Shown one piece after another: positions 33,998 through 42,651 of a stretch of DNA of 64,000 bases. The stretch lies in contig JAXMBK010000003.1 of the NCBI GenBank assembly GCA_046349935.1, positions 248,001-312,000 of the forward strand, read 5' to 3'. Source of the stretch: CAIXSC01 sp046349935. Lineage in GTDB: Bacteria; Planctomycetota; Planctomycetia; Pirellulales; Pirellulaceae. Numbering within the stretch: the first letter of the stretch is position 1; each line of letters begins with the position of its first letter. Position numbers and translations under genes: made by a program. The notes under the pieces are model-generated. The model was not told the DNA's origin and searched no databases. It worked only from the letters and a program-made list of their open reading frames with translations.

Positions 33998-35328
33998 GAG
34001 CCGAGGAGGGCTCGCTGCAGCGCCGTGCGGTAAGCTGCCTCGTGCCGCGGGAACAGTTGGTCAAACTGCGACTCGCCGACGACGCCGCGTTGGAAGCGGC
34101 GTTTTTCGAAGATCGGCATCGTGCGACCGGTGATTTGTTCAACGCCTCGACGAACGACTTCCCCCTTCAGCGCGTACAGGCGTTGATGGTCCCAATCCGT
34201 CAGCTCGACGAACGGAATCCCTTCGGCCACTGCGATCACGTTAGGCAATGCGTACGGGCTGAAGCCTTGAAAGCCCAAGCGACGTGCGGGGGCGTACGAG
34301 CGAACATGCCCGCGGCTTTGACCGCCCGAATAAACCAGCGAGTGCTTGATCGCATGCACGCCCCAACCTTCCTGATACAGCATCAGGTTGTTGAGCACGC
34401 TGCGAATGGTGAGCTCCGAGTTTTCCTCAATCGGATAGTCCTTGAGATTCTCGTCGCCGCCGTCGCCGTCGACCAGATAACGCCAGTCGGGATAGCGGGC
34501 GCGGATGCCGCGACACAGCGCCAGCCCCGCGGCAGCGGCCTGAACGTCGAGCGGCTTGTAGTCTTCGATCACGCGAACGGCCGCTTGGTAGTCGAGTTCC
34601 GAGCACGGGACGTCGATCACCTCGAGCGCCCAGCCAAGATCGGTTTCTTGGCAGAACTGCACGGCCTGCTGCGCGTCGGCGCCCGTGCCGTCGACCGAGA
34701 GAGTGAACGCTTTGAGCCGCGCGGGGGACTGGCCGCTTGCAAGCAGGACGTGATGCAAAACCATCAGGATCGAACCGCTGTCGACGCCGCCCGAGAACAG
34801 GACGCCGATCGGAGCGTGCGGATCAAGCGACGCGACCCACCGCCGACACTCCTCGGCCAACGTCCCGATGTAGGCTCGGCCGATTTCGTCGAGATTCGCC
34901 GTGAGCGAATTACGTTGCGGCGCGAAGAAACGCGTGTAGATGGGGTTCGGATCAGGGCAGCCCAACAGGGCGATTTCGACCAAGTGGTGAGCGGGGACCA
35001 TCCGCGAATAGGACGGATGGAACTGATCGGACAGGCCTTCGCGCTCAAGCTGCGCTTGCAGTTCGTCGATCCGTTCGGCCACGATCAGCATTGGGCCGGA
35101 AGCCTGCTTGGCGAGGAAATACCGCAGCGGCCTGCCGATCGACCGCGCCATCCGAATGATATGTCCGCGTTTGGCGACGATGGCGAACTGGCCGTCGATC
35201 GCGCGGACCCGTTCCACGTCCCCCGACGCCACCGCGTCGACGGCCGCCTCCGGCGTCGTATTGAGCAGCACATTGGCCGACGGGTCGACCAGATTCACAA
35301 GTCGTTCGATCGGTTGATAGTGGTTCAT
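33994..35328 (-). CDS. Asparagine-synthase-like amidotransferase/ATPase without N-terminal Cys nucleophile
   Basis: From ATG 35328 the product is 444 residues. The C-terminal synthetase domain has the PP-loop LFSGGVDSGS and the downstream DGDGGDENL. The N-terminal glutaminase-like domain (about 1-130) is degenerate: there is no Cys after the start Met, so glutamine hydrolysis is not expected. Such proteins include beta-lactam-synthetase-like and lasso-cyclase-like enzymes as well as ammonia-using forms. The frame extends upstream to 35505 through a tandem repeat, which I consider unlikely coding. It is coupled to the radical SAM gene. Confidence 0.85.
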   Translation of the reverse strand: MNHYQPIERLVNLVDPSANVLLNTTPEAAVDAVASGDVERVRAIDGQFAIVAKRGHIIRMARSIGRPLRYFLAKQASGPMLIVAERIDELQAQLEREGLSDQFHPSYSRMVPAHHLVEIALLGCPDPNPIYTRFFAPQRNSLTANLDEIGRAYIGTLAEECRRWVASLDPHAPIGVLFSGGVDSGSILMVLHHVLLASGQSPARLKAFTLSVDGTGADAQQAVQFCQETDLGWALEVIDVPCSELDYQAAVRVIEDYKPLDVQAAAAGLALCRGIRARYPDWRYLVDGDGGDENLKDYPIEENSELTIRSVLNNLMLYQEGWGVHAIKHSLVYSGGQSRGHVRSYAPARRLGFQGFSPYALPNVIAVAEGIPFVELTDWDHQRLYALKGEVVRRGVEQITGRTMPIFEKRRFQRGVVGESQFDQLFPRHEAAYRTALQRALLGS

Positions 35329-35457
35329 AGCGGCGAATTGTAACAGAAACAGGCCGAACGGGTCGGCGACTCCTTGCCCGGCTGCTGCACCGCGCGTTGT
35401 AATGGCCGCCCACGTGGATACGCGACCCGCCCGGCGGCGGTTCGCCGCCGCGACAAG

Positions 35458-35493
35458 TTTCATCCCACTGGCGATTTTCATCCCACTGGCGAT
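35458..35493. repeat. Perfect 18-bp tandem duplication
   Basis: TTTCATCCCACTGGCGAT occurs twice head to tail (35458-35475 and 35476-35493). It sits in the 227-bp gap between the divergent asparagine-synthase-like and aldolase genes and could be a duplicated regulator site or a simple slippage product. Confidence 0.75.
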
Positions 35494-35555
35494 TTTTTCC
35501 GTCAACCAACGTCCGCGGCGGCTGCCTCGCCGGTTGGACGCCCCAGGAGTCTGGC

Positions 35556-36347
35556 ATGCGTACGAGTCGAGTGAAGGCCAAATTGCGACGCGGCGAACCG
35601 GCGTTGCTCACGACGCTCCATCTGACCGACCCGTCGGTTTATGAACTCACCAGCCTCGCCGGTTTCGACGGCATTTGGATGGACCTTGAACACCACGGCT
35701 ACACGGTGGAAACGGCCGGCCAGTTGATGCGCGCCGCGCGCGTCGGCGTTTCCGACATCATGGCGCGCCCCGGCAAAGGCGAATTCATGCGGCTCGGCCG
35801 ACTGCTCGAAGCGGGCGCGCAAGGCATCCTTTATCCGCGCTGCGACAACGCGGACGAAGCCCGCGAAGTCGTGAAGTGGTCGAAGTTCGCCCCGCTGGGT
35901 CGACGCGGCTTTGACGGCGGCAACCCCGACATGCCGTACTGCACGATGCCGATGGCCGATTATATCCGCCAGGCCAACGAGGAGACGTTTCTGGCGCTGC
36001 AGATCGAGGACGCCGAGGCGCTCGATCACGTCGAGGCGATTGCGGCCGTCGATGGCGTCGACGTCGTCTTTTTCGGCCCCGCCGACTTCACGGTGCTCAG
36101 CGGCATTGCGGGTCAGTTCGACCATCCCAAGGTGCAGGCCGCCATCGAACGCGTTGCGGCCGCCGCGCGGAACGCCGGCAAGCACTGGGGCATGCCGGTC
36201 GGCAATCCCGAGCGCGCCCAGCAACTCATGCAGCTCGGCGCACGCTTCCTGTGCCACGGCGCCGACATCATCCACATCAAGAGCGGCCTGGAAGAGATCC
36301 AGCGCCGCTTTGCTCCCTTGGGATTCCGCTTCGGGAACGCAACGTGA
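35556..36347 (+). CDS. HpcH/HpaI-type class II aldolase
   Basis: The 263-residue product is a TIM-barrel aldolase of the HpcH/HpaI family: GFDGIWMDLEHHGY, metal-ligand Glu in ALQIEDAEAL, FFGPADFT and GAQGILYPRC. The family cleaves or forms 2-keto-3-deoxy or related 4-hydroxy-2-oxo acids from pyruvate and an aldehyde. As first gene of an envelope-polysaccharide operon it may make or degrade a keto-deoxy sugar acid. Its stop overlaps the next GTG by 4 bp. Confidence 0.9.
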   Translation: MRTSRVKAKLRRGEPALLTTLHLTDPSVYELTSLAGFDGIWMDLEHHGYTVETAGQLMRAARVGVSDIMARPGKGEFMRLGRLLEAGAQGILYPRCDNADEAREVVKWSKFAPLGRRGFDGGNPDMPYCTMPMADYIRQANEETFLALQIEDAEALDHVEAIAAVDGVDVVFFGPADFTVLSGIAGQFDHPKVQAAIERVAAAARNAGKHWGMPVGNPERAQQLMQLGARFLCHGADIIHIKSGLEEIQRRFAPLGFRFGNAT

Positions 36348-37348
36348 AGCGAGTCTTGATTCTCGGCGTCGGCTCCATCGGCGAACGGCATTTGCGCTGC
36401 TTCGGCCAGACGGGTCGTTGCGCGATGAGTTTCGTCGAGGTGAACGCCGGGCTGCGAACCGAGATGGCGGCGCGATACAACGTCGCGACGTCCTACGCCA
36501 GCCTTGACGACGCGCTCGCCCTGGGAACCTTCGACGCAGCCGTCGTTTGCACGCCCGCCCCGCTGCACGTGCCGCAGGCCCGCCAGCTCGTCGCTCACGG
36601 CCTGGATGTGCTCATCGAAAAACCGCTCAGCACTACCTTCGACGGCATCGACGCGTTGCGCGCCGAGATCGCGCAAGCGAACCGAACCGTGGGAGTCGCG
36701 TATGTGTATCGAGTCCATCCGCTGCTGTCGGCGGTGCGAGACGTATTGCACTCGGGCCGCTTCGGCGTCCCGCTGGAAGTGCTGGTTGCGAGCGGCCAGC
36801 ACTTTCCCTTCTATCGACCCGCATATCGGTCGATCTATTACGCGCGACACGAATCGGGCGGCGGCGCGATCCAAGATGCGCTCACGCACTTGGTCAACGC
36901 GACGGAGTGGCTGGTCGGGCCCATCGATCGACTGGTCGTCGACGCGGATCATCTGGCGCTCGAAGGAGTCGACGTCGAAGACACCGTACACCTGCTGGCT
37001 CGACATGGTCGGACGATGGCCAATTACGGGTTGAATCAGCACCAGGCCCCGAATGAACTGACGATCACGGTCGTCTGCGAACGGGGGACGGTTCGCGCCG
37101 AATTTCACGCGTCGCGCTGGCGCTGGCAGACCGATCCGGCGGGCGGCTGGAACGACGAGCCGCTGCCGCCGCTGGAACGCGACTCGCTGTTCATCGCCCA
37201 AGCCAACGCGTTCTTGGACGCCGTCGAGGGTCGACGGCCGGTCCCCTGTTCGCTCGACGACGGCCTGCAGACGCTGCGCGTCAATCTGGCCGCGCTGGCC
37301 AGTTGGCGAACTCAAACCTGGCAGACGATCGCCCGCGGCGCGTCGTAA
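36344..37348 (+). CDS. Gfo/Idh/MocA-family NAD(P)-dependent sugar oxidoreductase
   Basis: From GTG 36344, which overlaps the preceding TGA as GTGA, the product is 334 residues. The N-terminal Rossmann fold has LILGVGSIGERHLRCF. VVCTPAPLHVPQA and LIEKPLST carry the conserved Glu-Lys-Pro of the family. GGGAIQDALTHLVNATEWL supplies the usual Asp/His in the substrate domain. It probably oxidises a nucleotide sugar or sugar acid used by this operon. Confidence 0.92.
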   Translation: MKRVLILGVGSIGERHLRCFGQTGRCAMSFVEVNAGLRTEMAARYNVATSYASLDDALALGTFDAAVVCTPAPLHVPQARQLVAHGLDVLIEKPLSTTFDGIDALRAEIAQANRTVGVAYVYRVHPLLSAVRDVLHSGRFGVPLEVLVASGQHFPFYRPAYRSIYYARHESGGGAIQDALTHLVNATEWLVGPIDRLVVDADHLALEGVDVEDTVHLLARHGRTMANYGLNQHQAPNELTITVVCERGTVRAEFHASRWRWQTDPAGGWNDEPLPPLERDSLFIAQANAFLDAVEGRRPVPCSLDDGLQTLRVNLAALASWRTQTWQTIARGAS

Positions 37349-37369
37349 CAAAAAGAGGACCCGCATCCC

Positions 37370-37924
37370 GTGGCGACCTTTCGAGTTCATCGGCCCGTGC
37401 TGTTGATTACCGCCGCCTTCAGCCGGCACGTCGCGGCGCTGGAGTGGGCCAAGGCGCGCTGCGAGCGAGATTGGGGGCCGGCGGCGCTGGAGAGCCCGCG
37501 GTTCGAGCACGCGGACACGCAGTATTACGAGAAGACGATGGGGCCGGACATCCTGAAGTGCTTTTTCGCCTTCGAGCGGTTGATCGCCCCCGCGCGGTTG
37601 GGAAGTTGTAAACGTCAGTCGTGCAGCTGGGAGGACGAGTGTCGAGTCGAACAAGGCTGGTCCGAACCGCGACCGCTGAACCTCGATCCTGGATACCTTA
37701 CCGAAGCCAAACTGGTGCTCGCCTCGACGAAAGATCGCGACCATCGGCTGTACTTGGGGGACGGCGTGTTCGCCGAACAGACGCTGTATTTCCAACACGG
37801 CGCCTGGCGGCCGCGAGAATGGACCTATCCCGATTATCGCCGAGCGGATTATCATCAGTTTTTCCTCCAGTGCCGAGACTACTTGCGTAAGCGGTATGCG
37901 GCGGGCGACGTTGGCAACGACTGA
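37370..37924 (+). CDS. DUF4416 family protein
   Basis: The 184-residue product matches DUF4416 along its length: YYEKTMGPDILKCFFAFERL, NLDPGYLTEAKLVLASTKDR, HRLYLGDGVFAEQTL and REWTYPDYRRADYHQFF. GTG 37370 is preceded by AAAGAGGA. Function is unknown; its place in a polysaccharide operon suggests a role in envelope sugar assembly. Confidence 0.9.
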   Translation: MATFRVHRPVLLITAAFSRHVAALEWAKARCERDWGPAALESPRFEHADTQYYEKTMGPDILKCFFAFERLIAPARLGSCKRQSCSWEDECRVEQGWSEPRPLNLDPGYLTEAKLVLASTKDRDHRLYLGDGVFAEQTLYFQHGAWRPREWTYPDYRRADYHQFFLQCRDYLRKRYAAGDVGND

Positions 37925-37930
37925 CTTTTC

Positions 37931-39064
37931 ATGAGTTCTCTTCCCGAATCGACGTGGCTGTTGTTGGCCGCTGTGCCGCCGTGCCTCATTGCTTGGGCGG
38001 CCACATGGGGCATGCGTCGATTCGCGCCGCGGTGGGGCTTGGTCGACCTTCCGGCCGCTCGCAAGGTCCACACGACGCCGACGCCTTTGGGCGGCGGGGT
38101 CGGCATCTGGTGCGGCGTCGTGGGAACGTTCGCGTTAGGGGAGTTGGCGTTGTTGCTGTTGTCGTCGCGTCCCGAGTGGGCGACGCTGGCGCCCGAATCG
38201 CTGCGCGTGCATCTGCCGGGCATTCGTCAGCAAACGACGTCGCTCTGGGTGCTGCTGGCCGGCGGCACCGTTCTGTCGATCCTCGGACTGCTCGACGACC
38301 GCCGCGGCCTCCCCTGGAAGCTGCGCCTGTTCGTGCAGGTCGCCGTGGCGGGCGTCATTGTGACCTTCCAGGGACTCAAGCTGACCGCCTTCATCGGCAT
38401 CCCGGCGGTCACGTGGGTGCTGAGCGTCCTGTGGATCGTCGGCCTGATCAATTCGTTCAACATGCTCGACAACATGGACGGTTTGTCGGGCGGGATCGCG
38501 GTCGTCTCGGCGTCCGTGTTGTGCGCCGTCATGCTGTTGGCGCCGGATCCCGAAACGCAGCGTCCGCAGTGGTTCGTGGCCGGGTTTCTCATCGTGCTGG
38601 TCGGCGCGATCAGCGGCTTTCTGTGGCATAATCGGCCGCCGGCGCGGATCTTCATGGGGGACGCGGGCAGTTACTTCATCGGCTTCTATCTGGCGACCGC
38701 GACGCTGCTGGCGACTTACGCCGGCTATCAGTCGCCGCGACCGCATGCGATCTTCGCGCCGCTGTGCGTAATGGCCGTGCCGCTGTACGACATGATCACC
38801 GTGATCTGGATTCGCATTCGCGAGGGACGCAGCATCTTCCAAGCCGACAAGTGCCATCTCTCGCATCGTCTGGTCGACCTGGGGCTCACCAAAGTTCAAG
38901 CGGTGCTCACGATCTACCTGCTGTCTCTAACCTGCGGACTCGGCGCTTTGCTGCTGCATCGAGTCGACTTCGTGGGGGCGGTGTTGATCCTGCTGCTGGT
39001 GACGTGCGTGCTGGTGTTGATCGCGATCCTGGAATCGACCGCTCGCAGGAAACTCAAATCGTGA
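37931..39064 (+). CDS. MraY/WecA-family undecaprenyl-phosphate sugar-1-phosphate transferase
   Basis: The 377-residue product has about ten membrane segments and the family loops: DLPAARKVHTTPTPLGGG, the catalytic NMLDNMDGLSGG with the Asp pair, ARIFMGDAGSYFIGF, and CHLSHRLVDLGL. It should attach a sugar phosphate to the lipid carrier and start a polysaccharide repeat unit. It begins 7 bp after the DUF4416 gene and its stop overlaps the next start. Confidence 0.92.
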   Translation: MSSLPESTWLLLAAVPPCLIAWAATWGMRRFAPRWGLVDLPAARKVHTTPTPLGGGVGIWCGVVGTFALGELALLLLSSRPEWATLAPESLRVHLPGIRQQTTSLWVLLAGGTVLSILGLLDDRRGLPWKLRLFVQVAVAGVIVTFQGLKLTAFIGIPAVTWVLSVLWIVGLINSFNMLDNMDGLSGGIAVVSASVLCAVMLLAPDPETQRPQWFVAGFLIVLVGAISGFLWHNRPPARIFMGDAGSYFIGFYLATATLLATYAGYQSPRPHAIFAPLCVMAVPLYDMITVIWIRIREGRSIFQADKCHLSHRLVDLGLTKVQAVLTIYLLSLTCGLGALLLHRVDFVGAVLILLLVTCVLVLIAILESTARRKLKS

Positions 39065-41388
39065 CGCCCGCTCGCCGTCCCAAATCTGACGCCGCTGTTG
39101 CGAGCGATTCGCCGTCAAGCGAAGCGCTGTCGCCGGGCCGGTTCGACGCCTACGCTCGACGGCTCGTCCCGGCGCTCGTCACGGCGATTGCCATCGCCAC
39201 GCCGCTCATGCCGACCGAGTCGCTGGCGCAAGGCACGCAGATTCTGCTCCAGTTGCTGGCCCTGTTGGGCTTGGCTCTATGGGCGCTGGGGCAGTGGCGC
39301 TACCCGGGCCGCACGTTCACCGGCGGCTCGGTCGAGTTCGCGTTGGCGGCGTTTCTGGCTTGGTTCACGCTGAGCGCCGTGCGCATGGCCGATCAGGGGC
39401 AAAGTCGTTTGACGATCAACGTCGCTTGGGGTTGGCTGGCGGGCGGCGTGTTGTGGCTCTTGGTGCGTCAGTCGCTGCAAACGCCGCGCATGCTGCGCGC
39501 GTTTCTGGCGGTGTATGCGGCGTTCGCGGTTTGCATCGCCAGTTACGGCTTTTACCAAACGACGGTGGTCATGCCGCGCGATCGAGCGGCGTTTCGGATA
39601 GACCCCGACGCGGTGTTGCGCGAAGCGAAAGTGACTGCGCCGGAAGGGTCGGCGCTGCGCGACCAATTCCGCAATCGGCTTGAAAGCCGCGAGCCGCTGG
39701 CGACGTTCGCGCTGACGAATTCGCTGGCCGGTTTTCTACTGCCCGTATTGTTGGTTGCCGGCGGCGTGTTGTTGCAACGACCGCCGACCGACGATGTCTG
39801 GCGAACGCGCGTCGCTTGGGGCATCGCGGCGCTGGTGATCGCCGCCTGCTTGCTGCTGACCAAAAGCCGCAGCGCCTATTTGGCGACGGCGGCGGGCGGG
39901 GCGCTGCTGGCGGCGACGACCTGGCTGAGCGGTCGGCGATTAGGTTGGAAAGTCCCGCTGTTGGCCGCCGCGACGATCGGCCTGCTCGTGATCGCCGCCA
40001 CGGCGACCGGGTACCTCGACATCCAAGTCCTCAGCGAAGCGAAGAAGTCGCTGGGGTACCGCTGGGAGTACTGGCAAGCCACGCTGGCCATGCTGGACGA
40101 TTACCCGGTGAACGGCTGCGGCCCAGGCAATTTTCAGCTCTTTTACACGACGTACAAACTGCCGCAATCCAGCGAAGTGATCGCCGACCCGCACAACTTT
40201 CCGCTCGAGATTGCTGCGAGCGCCGGTTGGCCGGCGCTGATGCTGGGACTGGGCGTCGCAGGATTGTGGGGTTACGCCTTGCTGCGGCGAGATCCCCCCG
40301 CCGTGACGCCCAGGCCGACGGGGTCTCCTTTCGCAGGTCCACCGCAGGCCCAACGCGACGGCGCGGAGGACGATTCCACGACGCCCATCTATGTCGGGGC
40401 CGTCCTAGGACTCTTGATCGGCGGACTCAACGCCTTTCTGGCCGGGTTCCCGGTGGACGGATCGCTGGTCGTGATCCTCGTGCTGGTCGGAGGCGCGCTG
40501 TGCTGGGGATTCGCGCCCTGGATCGACCGCGGGACGACGCCGGCAGCGGCGCTTTCCATCGGCGTAGTCGCTTTGGGAATCAATTTGTTGGCGGCCGGCA
40601 GTCTCAGCTTCCCGGCGGTCGCCAATGGCTGGTGGATCGGCGGCGCCGCGGCGCTGAACTTGGCCGAGCAGTCGACGGGGCGGCGGCGAGCGCCGGCGTG
40701 GCTGTTCGTCCTCGTCTTGCTTTCGACCTTGCCGCTCTTGGGCCTGTTCTTCGTCACCTGCTATCGACCCGTGTTCACCTCGCGCACCAATTTGGCGTTG
40801 GCCGAAGAGGCGTTTCGACAGCGGCAAGTCGCAGCGGCGATCGCCCATTTGGAGGGAGCGGCGGCCGACGACCCCTGGGCGTCGGAGCCGTGGCGGCAGT
40901 TGGCCGCGCTGCACCAACGATTGTGGCTGGCCACGCGCGACAACGATGCGCGTCGCGAGTTTGAAACGGCCGTGCTGACGGCCCTTCGCCGCGATCCTCG
41001 GTCGCATACGGCGCGGCGTGAGCTAGCGGCGTTGTATTTCGAGGCCTATCGTGAGTTGAACGACCGTCCGTCGTTGTTGAACGCCATCGCGCTGTACGAC
41101 GATGCCGTGAAGCTGTACCCGAATCAGGCCGAGTTGCGGGCGCAGCTGGCCTGGGTGCTGTACGTCGCGGGAGAAGAGAGCCGTTGTCGGAACGAAGCCG
41201 AACAGGGATTAGCGCTGGATCACCGGAACTCGCATCGAGAACAGAAGTTAGACCAACGACAGGTGCTCGATTTTCCGCGCGGAAAGGCCGTTTCGAGCCA
41301 GGTTTCGGCTAGACCTTTTGGCACGAACGCGAGAGAATGTCTGGAACAGTTGCTCTGGCCTCGTCGCCGTCCGTCGGAGAAGCCTTGA
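39061..41388 (+). CDS. O-antigen ligase-like membrane protein with C-terminal TPR region
   Basis: From GTG 39061, which overlaps the preceding TGA, the product is 775 residues. The first about 590 residues are polytopic and carry the Wzy_C ligase block: GYRWEYWQATLAMLDDYP, GCGPGNFQLF and DPHNFPLEIAASAGWPAL. The last about 190 residues are soluble and TPR-like (LAEEAFRQRQVAAAIAHLEG). The family ligates or polymerises lipid-linked glycans at the outer face of the membrane. The frame extends upstream to 38764, but that part overlaps the transferase gene and is not coding. Confidence 0.9.
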   Translation: MTPARRPKSDAAVASDSPSSEALSPGRFDAYARRLVPALVTAIAIATPLMPTESLAQGTQILLQLLALLGLALWALGQWRYPGRTFTGGSVEFALAAFLAWFTLSAVRMADQGQSRLTINVAWGWLAGGVLWLLVRQSLQTPRMLRAFLAVYAAFAVCIASYGFYQTTVVMPRDRAAFRIDPDAVLREAKVTAPEGSALRDQFRNRLESREPLATFALTNSLAGFLLPVLLVAGGVLLQRPPTDDVWRTRVAWGIAALVIAACLLLTKSRSAYLATAAGGALLAATTWLSGRRLGWKVPLLAAATIGLLVIAATATGYLDIQVLSEAKKSLGYRWEYWQATLAMLDDYPVNGCGPGNFQLFYTTYKLPQSSEVIADPHNFPLEIAASAGWPALMLGLGVAGLWGYALLRRDPPAVTPRPTGSPFAGPPQAQRDGAEDDSTTPIYVGAVLGLLIGGLNAFLAGFPVDGSLVVILVLVGGALCWGFAPWIDRGTTPAAALSIGVVALGINLLAAGSLSFPAVANGWWIGGAAALNLAEQSTGRRRAPAWLFVLVLLSTLPLLGLFFVTCYRPVFTSRTNLALAEEAFRQRQVAAAIAHLEGAAADDPWASEPWRQLAALHQRLWLATRDNDARREFETAVLTALRRDPRSHTARRELAALYFEAYRELNDRPSLLNAIALYDDAVKLYPNQAELRAQLAWVLYVAGEESRCRNEAEQGLALDHRNSHREQKLDQRQVLDFPRGKAVSSQVSARPFGTNARECLEQLLWPRRRPSEKP

Positions 41389-41391
41389 ATC

Positions 41392-42597
41392 ATGCGCATC
41401 CTACTTTTGATCGTCGTCTGTTCGCTTCTGGGAGTCGTCCTGGGAGGCTTTTCGTCGTGGAAAGAATTCGACGGCGTCAAGGAACGGTTCGACCCGCATA
41501 ACGGCGACAACGTCCAGGAAGCTCAAATTGCCGATGTGGCGCAAAAGGAAGGCAAGGCGCTCGGCGCGACATCCGGTTCGCGAGTAAAGGTGGACGGCGA
41601 ACTGCACGACTTCGGCGAAATCAGCCGCGGTTCCAAGGGGGCGCACCAGTTCGTCTTCACGAACACGGGCACGGCGCCGTTGCAGATTCGGGCGGGCGGC
41701 ACTTCGTGCCCGGCCTGCACCGTCAGCGACGTCCCCAAATCGGAACTGGCGCCGGGCGAGTCGATGCCGATTACGGTGACTTGGAACGCCATCTCGCCGG
41801 ACCCTGAGTTCCGCAAAGAAGCGTATATCCAGACCAGCGATCCTGAACGGCCCTTGGTCATCTTGGTCATCAAAGGCAAAGTGCAAGAGGCGGTGCGATT
41901 GCACCCCAGCGAGCTGACGCTGTCGTCCGTGACATCGACCAGCGCTATGGTGGCCGAAGCCCGCATCTTGCTGAACGTTCCCGGCCAAATGAACATCGTG
42001 TCGCACCACTTCAGCAATGAGGATTTAGCTTCGTTTTTCGAGGTGGAGTTCCAGCCGTTGACCGAATCGGAAGCGGCCAGGTTGCAGGCCAAGGCGGGTT
42101 ACACCGCCAAGATCACGATCAAGAAGGGCTTGCCCTTGGGGTCGTTGAATCAAGTGCTGCACATCACCACCGACTTCCCGGGCGCCGAGCGGCTCGATTT
42201 GCCCATCCAGGGGGCGGTCGTCAGCGAAGTGTCGATCCTGTCGGCGCGAAATTTCGACAGCAAGAAAAACATTCTCACGCTGGGACTGGTGAAGCGCGAC
42301 AAAGGCGCCAAAGTGACCTTGCCCGTCCTCATCAAGGGACAGCATCGCGACAACGTTGAATTGTCGGTGGGATCGATTCGCCCCGAGTCGGCGTTCAAAG
42401 TGACGCTGGGAGAACCAAAATCAATCAACGAAGGGGCCGTCCGCATGGTCCCGCTGCAAATCGAAGTCCCGATCGACAGTCCGCCGGTGAGCCTCATGGG
42501 CGGCACGGAGGCGTCCGACTATGGACAAATCATCCTCCACACCACTCACCCAGAAGCCAAGGAAATCAAGATCTGGGTGCGGTTCGCGGTGGAGTAG
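41392..42597 (+). CDS. Membrane-anchored DUF1573 protein
   Basis: The 401-residue product has an N-terminal signal/anchor (LLLIVVCSLLGVVLGGF) and a DUF1573 domain: HDFGEISRGSKGAHQFVFTN followed by TSCPACTVS, then further immunoglobulin-like beta domains. These ASPM/SPD-2/Hydin-like domains are common in the Planctomycetota/Bacteroidota envelope; partners are unknown. It lies 3 bp after the ligase gene. Confidence 0.88.
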   Translation: MRILLLIVVCSLLGVVLGGFSSWKEFDGVKERFDPHNGDNVQEAQIADVAQKEGKALGATSGSRVKVDGELHDFGEISRGSKGAHQFVFTNTGTAPLQIRAGGTSCPACTVSDVPKSELAPGESMPITVTWNAISPDPEFRKEAYIQTSDPERPLVILVIKGKVQEAVRLHPSELTLSSVTSTSAMVAEARILLNVPGQMNIVSHHFSNEDLASFFEVEFQPLTESEAARLQAKAGYTAKITIKKGLPLGSLNQVLHITTDFPGAERLDLPIQGAVVSEVSILSARNFDSKKNILTLGLVKRDKGAKVTLPVLIKGQHRDNVELSVGSIRPESAFKVTLGEPKSINEGAVRMVPLQIEVPIDSPPVSLMGGTEASDYGQIILHTTHPEAKEIKIWVRFAVE

Positions 42598-42651
42598 CTG
42601 GCCGAACGGTCCGGGTTGCATGAAGGATGAATTCAAACGGATGGAGCCGAA

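Noticed and set aside
36113..38071. 652-codon minus-strand open frame
   Set aside because: It is antisense to the recognisable aldolase, Gfo/Idh/MocA and DUF4416 genes and has no domain of its own.
38764..39060. N-terminal extension of the O-antigen ligase
   Set aside because: It overlaps the well-conserved C-terminus of the transferase gene in another frame and is not membrane-like.
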